DNA from: Paenibacillus monticola
GTDB lineage: Bacteria > Bacillota > Bacilli > Paenibacillales > Paenibacillaceae
DNA length: 64,000 bases
Direction of reading: 5' to 3'
Assembly: GCF_009664975.1 (NCBI RefSeq)
Contig: NZ_WJXB01000002.1
Span: forward strand, 930,001-994,000
The notes beneath the pieces are model-generated. The model was not told the origin of the DNA. It saw nothing but the letters and a program-made list of their open reading frames with translations, and searched no databases. The translations under genes were made by a program, and so were the position numbers. Positions 34,167 to 43,074 of this stretch are shown here, piece by piece. Position 1 is the stretch's first letter. Each line of letters begins with the position of its first letter.

Positions 34167-35510
34167 TTATTGAGCCGCTGCTCCGTTATTCAAATCCTTG
34201 ATTTGTTCAACCGCTTTTTCCATTGCGGCTTTAGGGTCAGCATTGTTATCCCAAATTTCTGGAAGTGCTGCATTTACAGGACTCCAAACATTGCCCATTT
34301 CAGGAATGGATGGCATCGGCTGAGAGTTCTTCGCTTGCTCTGCAAAAGCCGATACGAACGGATCACCTGTAATTTGTGCATCTTGAAGGGCTTCGTTATT
34401 GGTTGGAACCGATCCGATCAATTTGTTTAACACAAGCTGAGCATCTTTGCTGGAAGCAAAATGTGCATATAATTTAGCTGCATTCGGGTATTGAGAATAA
34501 GCATTAACACCAAAGATTTTGATACCCGAGAAAGTAATTGCCGTTTTACCGTCAATTGTTGGGATTGGAGCAATACCGAGATTGTCGCCCAGTGCTTCTT
34601 TGTATCCTGCCAACTCCCAAGGACCTGTAATATCCATGGCTACATCACCAGTGTTGAACAAACTACGTTTGATATCAGCATTGATATCACCGCTCTTGAT
34701 CGGCAATACTTCTTTCAACTTGACAAAAGTTTTCAATCCTTGAATAGCACCATCCGATGTCAAACCGATATCATCCTTGTTCGTGCCGTTGTCCCCGAAG
34801 AGATATCCGCCACCAGTAGCGATGAAAGGATAGTCGTAGTACATGTTGCCGACTTCCCACATAATTCCGTATCTATTCTTGGATTTATCAGTGAACGTTT
34901 TGCTGAAAGCAATAACGTCATCGAAGGATTTCGGAGCTTCTTTTACTAAAGATTTATTGTAGTACAGGGCATAAGTTTCGGCCGCTCTAGGGTAACCGTA
35001 TAATTCACCATCATAAGAAGAACCTACGATAGAGGCTTCAGTGTTGTCAGCTTTCGTCTCTTCACCGAAGATATCATTTGGAAGAAGCAAGCTTGCACTT
35101 GCAGCTTTACCCAAGTTATCATGCGGAATAAGAACAACGTCTGCAGCCAAGCCCGAAGGACCATCCTGAGAAAGCTTAGTCACTTGATCCGGTGGTGCTA
35201 CTTCTTCGATCTTTACTGGAACGTTATATTTTGCGGTAAATTGCTTGGAGATTTCTTCAGCAAAAGGTCTTTCCTCTTTACTTTCCCAGATGGTCAGCGT
35301 TGCGCCGTCTTCTGGTACAATTTCATCCGCTGCTGTGGAACTAACGTTGTTGGTGCCTGCATTGTCTGTTGTTGCATTGTCTGCAGGTGCATTAGTTGCG
35401 TTTGCTGCGTTACCCCCGTTGTTATTCGCATTGTTGTTGGAGCCGCATGCCGTAATGGACAGAGCCATAGAGAACGCTGCGGTGAGAACCATGAGTTTTT
35501 TCAACTTCAT
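34167..35510 (-). CDS. malE: Maltodextrin-binding lipoprotein, MalE-like
   Basis: The 447-residue precursor has a lipoprotein signal with lipobox SITAC (Cys about 22), a low-complexity Asn/Ala/Thr linker (about 24-58) and a family 1 solute-binding domain (LTIWESKEERPFAEEISKQF start, typical of MalE/MdxE). It captures maltodextrins outside the membrane for MalFG. The ATG at 35510 is chosen because GGAGGGG lies eight bases upstream. It is the first and probably most expressed gene of the operon; a CG-centred palindrome at 35699-35710 lies in its upstream region. Confidence 0.93.
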   Translation of the reverse strand: MKLKKLMVLTAAFSMALSITACGSNNNANNNGGNAANATNAPADNATTDNAGTNNVSSTAADEIVPEDGATLTIWESKEERPFAEEISKQFTAKYNVPVKIEEVAPPDQVTKLSQDGPSGLAADVVLIPHDNLGKAASASLLLPNDIFGEETKADNTEASIVGSSYDGELYGYPRAAETYALYYNKSLVKEAPKSFDDVIAFSKTFTDKSKNRYGIMWEVGNMYYDYPFIATGGGYLFGDNGTNKDDIGLTSDGAIQGLKTFVKLKEVLPIKSGDINADIKRSLFNTGDVAMDITGPWELAGYKEALGDNLGIAPIPTIDGKTAITFSGIKIFGVNAYSQYPNAAKLYAHFASSKDAQLVLNKLIGSVPTNNEALQDAQITGDPFVSAFAEQAKNSQPMPSIPEMGNVWSPVNAALPEIWDNNADPKAAMEKAVEQIKDLNNGAAAQ

Positions 35511-35698
35511 TAATTTAACCCCTCCTAATTTGACAAACAAATATTATGTAGCACTGCCATACAGAGACTTGCGCAAACGATTTCAGGAGAGATCAAAAAA
35601 ATATTCATTTCACCTTTGTTCACTTCCATAATCGCTTCAACAAGTTCTAGAAAGCGCTTCATTCATGAATACATCATACAACAGTACTCTTTGATTGT

Positions 35699-35710
35699 AA
35701 AAACGTTTGC
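35699..35710. promoter_or_regulatory. MalR/LacI-type operator upstream of malE
   Basis: AAAAACGTTTGC matches 10 of 12 positions of the perfect palindrome GCAAACGTTTGC found before the amylopullulanase gene. A further palindrome AAGCGCTT lies at 35653-35660. Both lie within 200 bases of the malE start. Confidence 0.55.
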
Positions 35711-35945
35711 ACATAGTGTATTCGGTCATATTACCTAAATATATCGTCAATATAGTCCATTATCTCGTTATTTCACAGGATATTTCTAATTTACGCGTAC
35801 TTTTCATGATCGCCGCCAAAAGTAAGCGCTTTATAAGTCTCTTTTTAGTCCAAAAAGCGCTAAGTAATGGAATTACTCGCCTTTCGGATACACAATTCGC
35901 ACCTTAGACTATGTCCAAATTTGCGCAACTGTTTGTACAAAACTA

Positions 35946-35974
35946 TTGAACCTGCTAATATTCCATGCTATAAT
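35946..35974 (+). promoter_or_regulatory. SigA-type promoter upstream of the cyclomaltodextrinase gene
   Basis: TTGAAC (35946-35951) and a consensus TATAAT (35969-35974) are exactly 17 bases apart. Start of transcription is expected near 35981, about 290 bases before the cyclomaltodextrinase start codon. Confidence 0.75.
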
Positions 35975-35980
35975 CCAAAT

Positions 35981-36106
35981 CGTCAAGGTTTACACCTATA
36001 CAGCACACTGACAACTCAGCCTCTGCTTCATACAACTAAAAGGCAATGTTACTTATGACAGGTACAACCTCGGCCCGCTTCATAGCTGCAGTTGTGCCTT
36101 TTTGCT
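35981..36106 (+). ncRNA. Short leader or small RNA ending in an intrinsic terminator
   Basis: Downstream of the 35946-35974 promoter lies about 125 bases with no plausible reading frame, closed by a hairpin (GGTACAAC, loop, GTTGTGCC, 36061-36098) directly followed by TTTTT. This is either an attenuator in the leader of the cyclomaltodextrinase gene or an independent small RNA. I do not recognise a known riboswitch class or T-box. The rest of the 757-base gap to malE holds the operator at 35699 and AAGCGCTT palindromes at about 35826 and 35856. Confidence 0.5.
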
Positions 36107-36268
36107 GTGGGTAGATATTGAGTTAAAGATTTCACTGCCTCATTTATTCAAAGATTTGATTGTAACCGTTGCATCGTATTTTGTGCAACAGAGCATAAAA
36201 TTCGGTGCATGATCGAAAATAGCGCACTGAAAGCTCAAATGTATGCTCACAAAACAGGAGGAATTGCC

Positions 36269-38014
36269 ATGTTACTAGAAGCTGTATATCATCGCCCACG
36301 CTTAAATTGGTCTTATGCTTACAATGAAAGTACGATTCATCTGCGCCTGCGTGCTAAAAAGGGAGATTTGACCGAAGTATTCGCCTGGGCTGGAGACAAA
36401 TACGCCTGGGATGCTACTAAAGAGCTGATTCCTATGACCCTCTTTACCTCAGATGCGATGTTTGACTATTGGGAATGTGAGTCGGTCCCTTTACACCGTC
36501 GCCTGAAATATGGTTTCCTGCTGCAAAAGGACAACGAACGCATCTGGATGACCGAAAGTGACTTCCAGCCCAACCGTCCGGAGAATCCGTATCGGCTGTT
36601 TGAGTTCCCTTATATTAACCGCGGGGATGTATTCACTCCACCGGCATGGGTAAAGGATGCTATTTTTTATCAAATTTTCCCTGAACGCTTTGCAAATGGC
36701 GATCCGAGCCTCAACCCCGAAAATGTGCTTCCTTGGGGTGGGACGCCTACGCCAGACAATTTCTTTGGTGGCGACCTGCAGGGAGTCATTGACCATTTGG
36801 ATCACCTTAGCGAGCTAGGCATCACAGGTATCTATTTCACACCCGTGTTTACTGCTACGACTAATCACAAATATGATACGGAAGACTACATGGCCGTAGA
36901 CCCACACTTCGGTGATGCAAAAACGTTAAAAAGGCTTGTCGACGCCTGCCACGAACGTGGTATCCGCGTGCTGCTGGACGCTGTATTCAACCATTCCGGC
37001 AAAACCTTTGCACCATTTGTGGATGTTCAGGAAAAGGGCGATGCTTCACTCTATAAGGACTGGTTCCATATCCGCAAGCTCCCACTAGAGGTTATAGACG
37101 GCATCCCGACTTACGATGCCTTTGCTTTTGAACCGCTAATGCCAAAGCTGAACACGGAACGCCCAGAGGTCAAACAATATTTGCTGGAAGTAGCCGAGTA
37201 CTGGATTAAGGAAATCGGCATTGATGGCTGGCGTCTGGACGTGGCCAATGAAGTGGATCATGAGTTCTGGCGGGAATTCCGCAGAGTGGTGAAACGTGTG
37301 AATCCAGAAGCTTATATTCTGGGTGAAATCTGGCATGATTCAGCTCCTTGGCTGGAGGGAGACAAGTTCGATGCGGTGATGAACTATCCGTTTACTGACG
37401 CAGTGCTCGACTTCTTTGTCTATGGCACAATCGACGCTGAAGGGTTTGCGAATTCCATTGGCAAGCAGCTATCACGCTATCCGCTGCAAGCGAGTGAAGT
37501 TGCCTTCAATCTGCTTGATAGCCATGATACTCCGCGTTTATTAACTCTGGCCAAAGGGGATAAGAATAAGCTGAAGCTGGCTGCGTTATTCCAGTTCACT
37601 TTCATGGGCACACCCTGCATCTATTATGGCGATGAAATCGGCATGGATGGAGACGGAGACCCTGGCTGCCGCAAATGCATGGAGTGGGACCCAGAGAAGC
37701 AGGATCGTGACCTCTTCAGCTACTACCGCAGGCTGATCGCTATCCGCAACAGTCACCCGGCGCTACGCACTGGCACATTCAACTTCCTAGAAGCAGGACA
37801 GCAAGGCAGCAAGCTGGCTTACGAACGTCGCCTGGGCGATGATGTTGTAGTGGTGCTCATCAACACTGAAGAAACAGCCCAAACGTTCCGCATTGACGTC
37901 GAAGAAGTACACTGGGAAAATGTGTTCACAGGCGACTCTTTGCGTACGGAGCGCGGTAAACTGGCCGTTAAACTTCCGGGTTACGGATCTGCCGTACTTA
38001 AGGCAATCATTTAA
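36269..38014 (+). CDS. Cyclomaltodextrinase/neopullulanase, GH13_20
   Basis: The 581-residue enzyme has an N-terminal CBM34-type domain (about 1-120) that promotes dimerisation, then a GH13 barrel with nucleophile Asp324 (DGWRLDVANE), acid Glu353 (LGEIWHD) and Asp420 (LDSHDTPR), and the subfamily mark MPKLN. There is no signal peptide, so it acts in the cytosol on imported cyclodextrins, maltodextrins or pullulan fragments, giving maltose and panose-like products. The ATG at 36269 follows AGGAGG by seven bases; the frame opens earlier at 36209 without a ribosome site. It diverges from malE. Confidence 0.93.
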   Translation: MLLEAVYHRPRLNWSYAYNESTIHLRLRAKKGDLTEVFAWAGDKYAWDATKELIPMTLFTSDAMFDYWECESVPLHRRLKYGFLLQKDNERIWMTESDFQPNRPENPYRLFEFPYINRGDVFTPPAWVKDAIFYQIFPERFANGDPSLNPENVLPWGGTPTPDNFFGGDLQGVIDHLDHLSELGITGIYFTPVFTATTNHKYDTEDYMAVDPHFGDAKTLKRLVDACHERGIRVLLDAVFNHSGKTFAPFVDVQEKGDASLYKDWFHIRKLPLEVIDGIPTYDAFAFEPLMPKLNTERPEVKQYLLEVAEYWIKEIGIDGWRLDVANEVDHEFWREFRRVVKRVNPEAYILGEIWHDSAPWLEGDKFDAVMNYPFTDAVLDFFVYGTIDAEGFANSIGKQLSRYPLQASEVAFNLLDSHDTPRLLTLAKGDKNKLKLAALFQFTFMGTPCIYYGDEIGMDGDGDPGCRKCMEWDPEKQDRDLFSYYRRLIAIRNSHPALRTGTFNFLEAGQQGSKLAYERRLGDDVVVVLINTEETAQTFRIDVEEVHWENVFTGDSLRTERGKLAVKLPGYGSAVLKAII

Positions 38015-38162
38015 AAAATAACATGATTCCAATCGAGTAGGAGGGGGCGGTAAGCCCCCGACCTCTCACACCACCGTACGTCAGTCAGACTGTCTAACAA
38101 CTGATAGATAAATACTCTTTAAAACGTGGATTCATGCTATTTTGCTCAAATAAAGGTTATCC

Positions 38163-39310
38163 CTATATTAAAGGAGTTCGGCCTCTTAAGAGACGTATGA
38201 GCTCCTTCACACCTATTATTTTGATCATTCTCTTTAAATTAAAGACAAGACAAATCAAATTGGTCTCAGTACCTACTGATGCCAACCCTCGTGTTAAAAA
38301 ATATGTATAGCCCCAGTGACGTTTTATCGTCCCGAAAGGGTGCTCAACAATGTGTCCTCTTTGCTTATAAATATTACTTTGTTTACGCATGTTTTCGGTA
38401 ATCTGTTCGATCACTTCTTCGTCACTATGTTTTCCATTCCAATTGAAAGGTAATTCATAGCCCAACGGGCAAATATATCTATCGGTTATGGAATCATATT
38501 TAAAGTTCGCTTTATCAAATCCACTTTCCACCTTGTTTTGCTTTCCCTATTGCGGCTTGATTAAGAGTTCTGTGCTTTCGTCAATAACGTTGATGATTTC
38601 AAGGTAACTATAATAGCCTGGATCGGCCACAATTATAGTTTTTTGATCACAAAAAAACCTGCTTTGTTTTATGCGCCATATTAGCCAACTGCCCTTGGTC
38701 ATTGACATCATTGACCGTATCGCAGTCCACGATTAGTTTATATTTGCTGTCCACTGCAGTTTGAACATTGAAATAAATTTCATCTTTCCGTTGTTTTTCA
38801 TTGATTTGGCATCCGGATCAGTAACACAAAGCTGGTTTTCACCTATTTCCTTAAGTTCTTCTTTAATTACCTGCAACTCATGCATTCTCTTCTGATAGAC
38901 CTCTAACCTTTCAGTGATTTCCTGCTTTTTTGGCGATTGTCCTCCGTTAAAAATTCATGCAAATATGCATCTATTTTTTCATTGATATGCTCTAGTTTCT
39001 TATCGATAATAGTGGCATTAAAGTGTTTCTTTTTAGAACAATTCGCCTTTATTTTTGTGCCATCGATGGCGACAAGTTGACCATCAGTCAATCCGAAACC
39101 TCTTAACATTAAGGTGAACTCTCTACACAGCTTCTTTATGGCTGATTGGTTATTTTTCATGAAAGCAGATAGCGTGCCGTGGTCCCGCTGAAGCTTGCCA
39201 ATTAACCACATCAGTTCAATGTTTCTTTTCGTTTCGGTTCTATCTTGCAGGAGGAACGGATGCCGTTCATGTAGCAGTAAAGGTAGATCTTGAGAAGATC
39301 TTCACGGTGA
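38163..39310 (-). pseudogene. IS1182-family transposase remnant
   Basis: Pieces of one transposase occur in several frames: YHREDLLKIYLYCYMN just after the junction at about 39311, then MWLIGKLQRDHGTLSAF through VAIDGTKIKANCSKK (38903-39211), a middle part in other frames, and the C-terminal RYICPLGYELPF and EHPFGTIKRHWGYTYFL block (38163-38531). These are typical of IS1182 transposases. Frameshifts at about 39220 and 38890 and stops near 38540 break it, and the first 40 or so residues are missing. No terminal inverted repeats were seen. Confidence 0.82.
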
Positions 39311-40017
39311 TAACCTTGAGGAGTCCCGGATTCAGTAAGTTCCCATGTGCCCAATTCCATGGTCCCAGCTTTCAGGAACTTCTTCAATAGTCTTTGAATA
39401 TTAGGGTCTGCTACTCTCGTTCCAAGGAACTTCATAAGCCATTCATGGTTGACATTTGTGAAGAAACTGCGAATGTCAGCATCCACGATGTAGCTCGTTC
39501 TACCATATTCGATGCTGCAATTCAGTGCTTTCAGCGCGTCGTGACAACTTCTTCCCGGTCGAAATCCGTAGGATGGTTTTAGAAAATCCTGCTCATAGAT
39601 GGCCTGTAATATCTTGTTTAGTCCCAACTGCACAATTTTGTCCTCGTAAGAAGGAATACCCAGCGGTCTTTTGCTCTTTTCATCTTTGGGTATATACGTT
39701 TTCCTTACGGGCTGTGGTCGGTAACTCTTCCTCTTTAGCCGCTCTACCAGGTCCTTGAAGTTTGATTCCAGATCCCCTTCATAAATCACCTTGGTTATTT
39801 GGTCGACACCTGTTGCTTTATTGCCATCCAAATCCCGATAGCATTGTGTCAGCAGTTCCTCGTTCAGGAGGTGATACAGGGATGTGAATTGCTCTTCTGA
39901 ATTTTCTTTTGCAATCTCTGCTATTCTTGCTAGTTTTGTTTGCATTTTGTAATCTACCCCAGTGTGCAGAAAATGTTTCCTTAACAAGACCGATGATATG
40001 TCACTGCCTTCCCTCAA
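39311..40017 (-). pseudogene. Group II intron reverse transcriptase, truncated and fused to transposase sequence
   Basis: About 235 residues of a LtrA-type reverse transcriptase are readable, from KMQTKLARIAEIAKENSEEQF through the RT motifs PLGIPSYEDKIVQ, QDFLKPSYGFRPGRSCHDAL and IVDADIRSFF to ESGTPQG. The frame then continues without a break into transposase sequence and stops 35 codons later. The catalytic YADD block, maturase and endonuclease domains are absent. The real start is probably the ATG at about 39945. It cannot be functional. Confidence 0.85.
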
Positions 40018-40612
40018 TCGACATTACACGATTTCTCTGGTAATACGCAGTGATCCGACTCCCTGTTCAATATTTGACATTCTTCCTTGTGATCGGTTGT
40101 TTGTCATACTCTCATGAGGGAGAATGAATAGGTTCTCCCAAGTTGCTGTGAGGTCATTGTATAACATGCCTGGCTCTTCGACCCAGGGAGAGTTCATTCA
40201 TACTTGCCTTTAACGTATGAATGAATATAGTCTTCCGTACTTTCGAAAACGTCGACCTCTCCGATTTACTCATTTCGAGGCTCAATCACATTCAGGCCTG
40301 CTATCTGGCTGTCTACGCTTAACGTCTGAAATCACTCGTCCAAGACTCGCTATTGCTGGCTTGGCTTTAGCCTTTCCAAGCAGGATTTCCACCTGCTAAA
40401 CTTCACAACCTAAGCTTGGTCGCACCGAAAGTTGAGTTAATAAATAAGATACAATCAATCAACATATTACATAATCACCCATTATTCCGAGATAATGATC
40501 ATATAACTCTCGAAATCTATGCTGTCTTTCATTTGCTATATTTGTTAAATAATATATATAATTGAATTGTTCCAATATGTTACATATTACAAATCCGGAG
40601 ATGTTGTAAGGC

Positions 40613-41713
40613 ATGAAAAGTATTACTCTCTTTAAAACATTATTAAGTTTATCGTTTGTAACAGTAAGTTCACTTAGTGGTGGAGTTGTACATGCTCAAT
40701 CAAATCTAGATGCATTTGTTGATTCAAATATTGTGGGTAAAGAAAGAAGTATCGTTACCTCGGTGTTACAGGATATTCCTGAATCACAGCGTGGAGATCT
40801 TATTGTTATTGCATCTGATGGTCAAATCTATACCAACAAGCCTGAGTTAAAGAAAGAAGTTATAGAATATACCAAAAATAAGGAAGGTGTTTTTGAGGAT
40901 TCAGATGGTAATAAAATCTTTCCACCTAAACAAGATCGACCTGAACAGATTCAACTTCAAAGTCCTCTAAATAGTTTTAGTACAGAAGTTAAAGTTGACG
41001 AAAAGGGACAACAATCATCTAACACACTAGCAATTGAGGGAAATGCTGAATTAATACAACCATTAGTTTCACAAGTACCCGCCACCGGTGGTAGTGGGCC
41101 CTATAGAAGAGTGGAATCATATAACAGTTACTCTTGGGCATCAGCAAATATTTACCTGACCAATGACGTAAGTGACAATGATTCAACAGCTCCCTACTAT
41201 GACACTGGTTATCTTTATATGGGTGGTTGGGGAGAAGCATCTAATGCAGTAGATGCAGGTTTTAAACATAATTCACTTGATAATACTTATAGCCCTATGA
41301 TGCAAATTGATGGTACTCCTTATGGCTTTACACCACGAGTTGCTTCAGGCCAGACAGCTTATTTAGAGACCTATGTCGGAACAAATGGTAATTTCATTAT
41401 GCATGCAGAATATAAGGATACAACTGGCGTTTCAAGAAGTATAAATGTTAGTGTTTACGCTCCTGGCTTTAAACAAAATGGTGCCAATATTATGAAGCGT
41501 ATGACTACTATGGGGCAAAAGACAGAGTATCTGACCACAAAAACCTATTTAAGAGGTGCAGTATGGTCGAATGCCAGAATCGGAGCAAGTACTTCCAGTT
41601 ATCATGTTTGGGCCGATTCTGATACCTGGCAATTCCAAAGTTACGGTAATAGAATAGGGTTGAATAAAACCAATGCCAGTAATGAAACAGTTAGTATTTT
41701 GCCAGGATCTTAA
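40613..41713 (+). CDS. Secreted protein of unknown function, possibly YrpD-like
   Basis: The 366-residue precursor has a signal peptide (about 1-28, cut after VVHA). The mature N-terminal half (about 30-160) is charged and Gln/Ser-rich; the C-terminal half (about 165-366) has a distinct domain with YNSYSWASANIYLTN, TGYLYMGGWGEASNAVDAGF, SGQTAYLETYV and a C-terminal ADSDTWQFQSYGN. This domain reminds me of Bacillus YrpD, whose function is unknown; the link is from memory only. Codon use is AT-rich compared with neighbouring metabolic genes, in keeping with foreign origin. The gene is flanked by intron remnants; it ends before a hairpin at 41739-41767. Confidence 0.72.
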   Translation: MKSITLFKTLLSLSFVTVSSLSGGVVHAQSNLDAFVDSNIVGKERSIVTSVLQDIPESQRGDLIVIASDGQIYTNKPELKKEVIEYTKNKEGVFEDSDGNKIFPPKQDRPEQIQLQSPLNSFSTEVKVDEKGQQSSNTLAIEGNAELIQPLVSQVPATGGSGPYRRVESYNSYSWASANIYLTNDVSDNDSTAPYYDTGYLYMGGWGEASNAVDAGFKHNSLDNTYSPMMQIDGTPYGFTPRVASGQTAYLETYVGTNGNFIMHAEYKDTTGVSRSINVSVYAPGFKQNGANIMKRMTTMGQKTEYLTTKTYLRGAVWSNARIGASTSSYHVWADSDTWQFQSYGNRIGLNKTNASNETVSILPGS

Positions 41714-41738
41714 ACTCCCAATCTCAATATTTAAAATT

Positions 41739-41767
41739 CAAACAACATTAAAAATGAAGGTTGTTTG
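41739..41767 (+). terminator. Possible intrinsic terminator
   Basis: CAAACAAC pairs with GGTTGTTTG around an A-rich loop, followed by a short T-containing tract, 25 bases after the stop codon of the 40613-41713 gene. Confidence 0.5.
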
Positions 41768-41832
41768 TTCCTGCTTTTAATTTAAGTTATAATTAAAATA
41801 AAAGAAAAACATCCATAGAAAGGAAAATAAAT

Positions 41833-42624
41833 GTGAAAATTTTAAATAAATCTATACTGCTCTTATGCATTTTTATATTCGCTTTCCCATTTGTCAGTAA
41901 CGCAGCGGCAAAGACGACGACTGCATCAATTAATATTAGATTGAATCAGTATTATGTCCTTTATACAACGCCTACATCTCCCTATATTGACAATGGTCGC
42001 TTATATTTACCTCTCCGTTCGGTGAGCGAATTGTTGGGCGCACAGGTTGGTTATGTCTCTGACTCCAAAACGGCAGATATTTCATTTAAACTAAATAAGC
42101 TTGTTATTAATATGCTAACACAAAAAATAGCATACAACGGAAAGGTCATTGACACTGAGCTAAAACCCCAAATCCGGCAACAGAGCATTTATGTGCCTGT
42201 ACAGATATTGATTGAAGGATTAGGTCTCAATGGTAAGTGGGATCAGCAAACAAAAATATTAAATATCCAAGAGGAAAGTGTGAAGAACCTAGAGTTATTT
42301 CAATTAGCTTCCGAATTTGATAAGGTATCAATTATTTCAGAGGATACCTTCCTACCTCTCTCCTTCACTTTAGAAACGGGCGCTTCCAATGGTCATAATA
42401 AAATGAAACTGTCTGTTAAAGCCAAAAACATATCTGGACACGCTATTCCTGAAGGACAGGAAGATCTCCATCCTACCTATTTCATTAGTAGCGGTGTTAC
42501 TTTGGAAACCCTTGACCGAAAACGTCCTGCAATTAAAAAAGATGAAATATTCACACGTCAATGGGAAAGAACAATGAATCAAAGCCTTCAGTATATTTTA
42601 ATTGAAGGAAGAACCATTCAATAA
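41833..42624 (+). CDS. Secreted protein with copper amine oxidase N-terminal-like stalk domain
   Basis: The 263-residue precursor starts at GTG with AAAGGAAAA upstream and has a signal peptide (about 1-25). Residues about 30-150 form a stalk-type domain (ASINIRLNQYYVLYTTP, NGRLYLPLRSVSELLGA and SIYVPVQILIEGLG), common in Paenibacillus surface proteins and unrelated to catalysis. Residues 150-263 are not recognisable; they contain LSFTLETGASNGHNKMKLSVKAKNI-like strand-rich sequence. Function is unknown. AT-rich codon use matches the gene before it. A strong terminator follows at 42682-42723. Confidence 0.78.
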   Translation: MKILNKSILLLCIFIFAFPFVSNAAAKTTTASINIRLNQYYVLYTTPTSPYIDNGRLYLPLRSVSELLGAQVGYVSDSKTADISFKLNKLVINMLTQKIAYNGKVIDTELKPQIRQQSIYVPVQILIEGLGLNGKWDQQTKILNIQEESVKNLELFQLASEFDKVSIISEDTFLPLSFTLETGASNGHNKMKLSVKAKNISGHAIPEGQEDLHPTYFISSGVTLETLDRKRPAIKKDEIFTRQWERTMNQSLQYILIEGRTIQ

Positions 42625-42681
42625 ATTCCCAAAGAAAAAACTGTACACTTATTTGGCTAATACTGTATTAAGTCCCTCCGG

Positions 42682-42723
42682 CAAAAATAGACCGTCTCAT
42701 ACAAAGAGGTGGTCTATTTTTGT
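42682..42723. terminator. Intrinsic terminator
   Basis: CAAAAATAGACC pairs with GGTCTATTTTTG. It lies about 60 bases after the stalk-domain protein gene (+) and is also the first hairpin downstream of the sigma-K remnant on the minus strand. Confidence 0.85.
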
Positions 42724-42821
42724 GCAAATAAAATGAAACTATCAGTGCTCCTTTTCCCTATAATAAGCTATGTATTACCGGACATTACTAATGGTTCTGT
42801 TTACCTGCTTTTTAGCAAAAC

Positions 42822-43061
42822 CTACTCCGAAAATAAAGATTTCACGCCGGAGTTTGTCCACAACTTCTTGAGGTTATGGGCGAATAATCTCAAGTTATGT
42901 TCAACCAGCAAATTCCGCGCCTTAGCCTCAGTCATTATCCCTGAGTATTTACTCTCCTCCTGCTCCGTGAGCGGCTGTGGAAAAGCATTATCCCTTACGT
43001 AAGATACCAACAGTATCAGTTCTTTGATCAACAGCGCAATCGTGCTTATGATTCCTGACAA
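42822..43061 (-). pseudogene. Decayed N-terminal fragment of a sporulation sigma-K gene
   Basis: From a TTG at 43061 the 79-residue frame reads LIKELILLVSYVRDNAFPQP, then LTEQEESKYSGIMTEAKARN and LLVEHNLRLFAHNLKK. This matches the start of sporulation sigma-K/sigma-E factors (membrane-associated pro-sequence, then region 1-2.1 with ARNxLIEHNLRLVAHxxKK). Compared with that pattern a few residues are missing before KARN, and after KK the sequence leaves the family and stops; no core-binding region 2.2, 2.4 or region 4 follows. It lies directly downstream of the second intron remnant. Confidence 0.72.
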
Positions 43062-43074
43062 CTTGGCGACACAA

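Larger units (their letters stand above)
38032..40425 (-). mobile_element. Broken group II intron carrying an IS1182-type remnant
   Basis: On the minus strand the element begins with GTGCGACCAAGC at 40425, a typical group II 5' end, and finishes with a 3' half of domain V (ACGTACGGTGGTGTGAGAGG), a domain VI hairpin (GGGGGCTTACCGCCCCC) and CCTACTCGAT at 38032. The first half of domain V with the catalytic triad is not visible and the reverse transcriptase is cut, so the intron should be unable to splice or move. It lies 17 bases after the cyclomaltodextrinase stop codon. Confidence 0.8.

Noticed and set aside
35650..35664. cre site at AAGCGCTT upstream of malE
   Set aside because: It misses two fixed positions of the cre consensus on either strand, so only the palindrome is noted.
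35981..36106. Known riboswitch or T-box in the cyclomaltodextrinase leader
   Set aside because: I could not find a T-box motif, a specifier loop or the conserved core of a riboswitch class that I know.
42709..43002. Plus-strand 97-codon frame over the sigma-K fragment
   Set aside because: It begins in the terminator stem and is antisense to the sigma-factor-like frame; it has no ribosome site or recognisable similarity.
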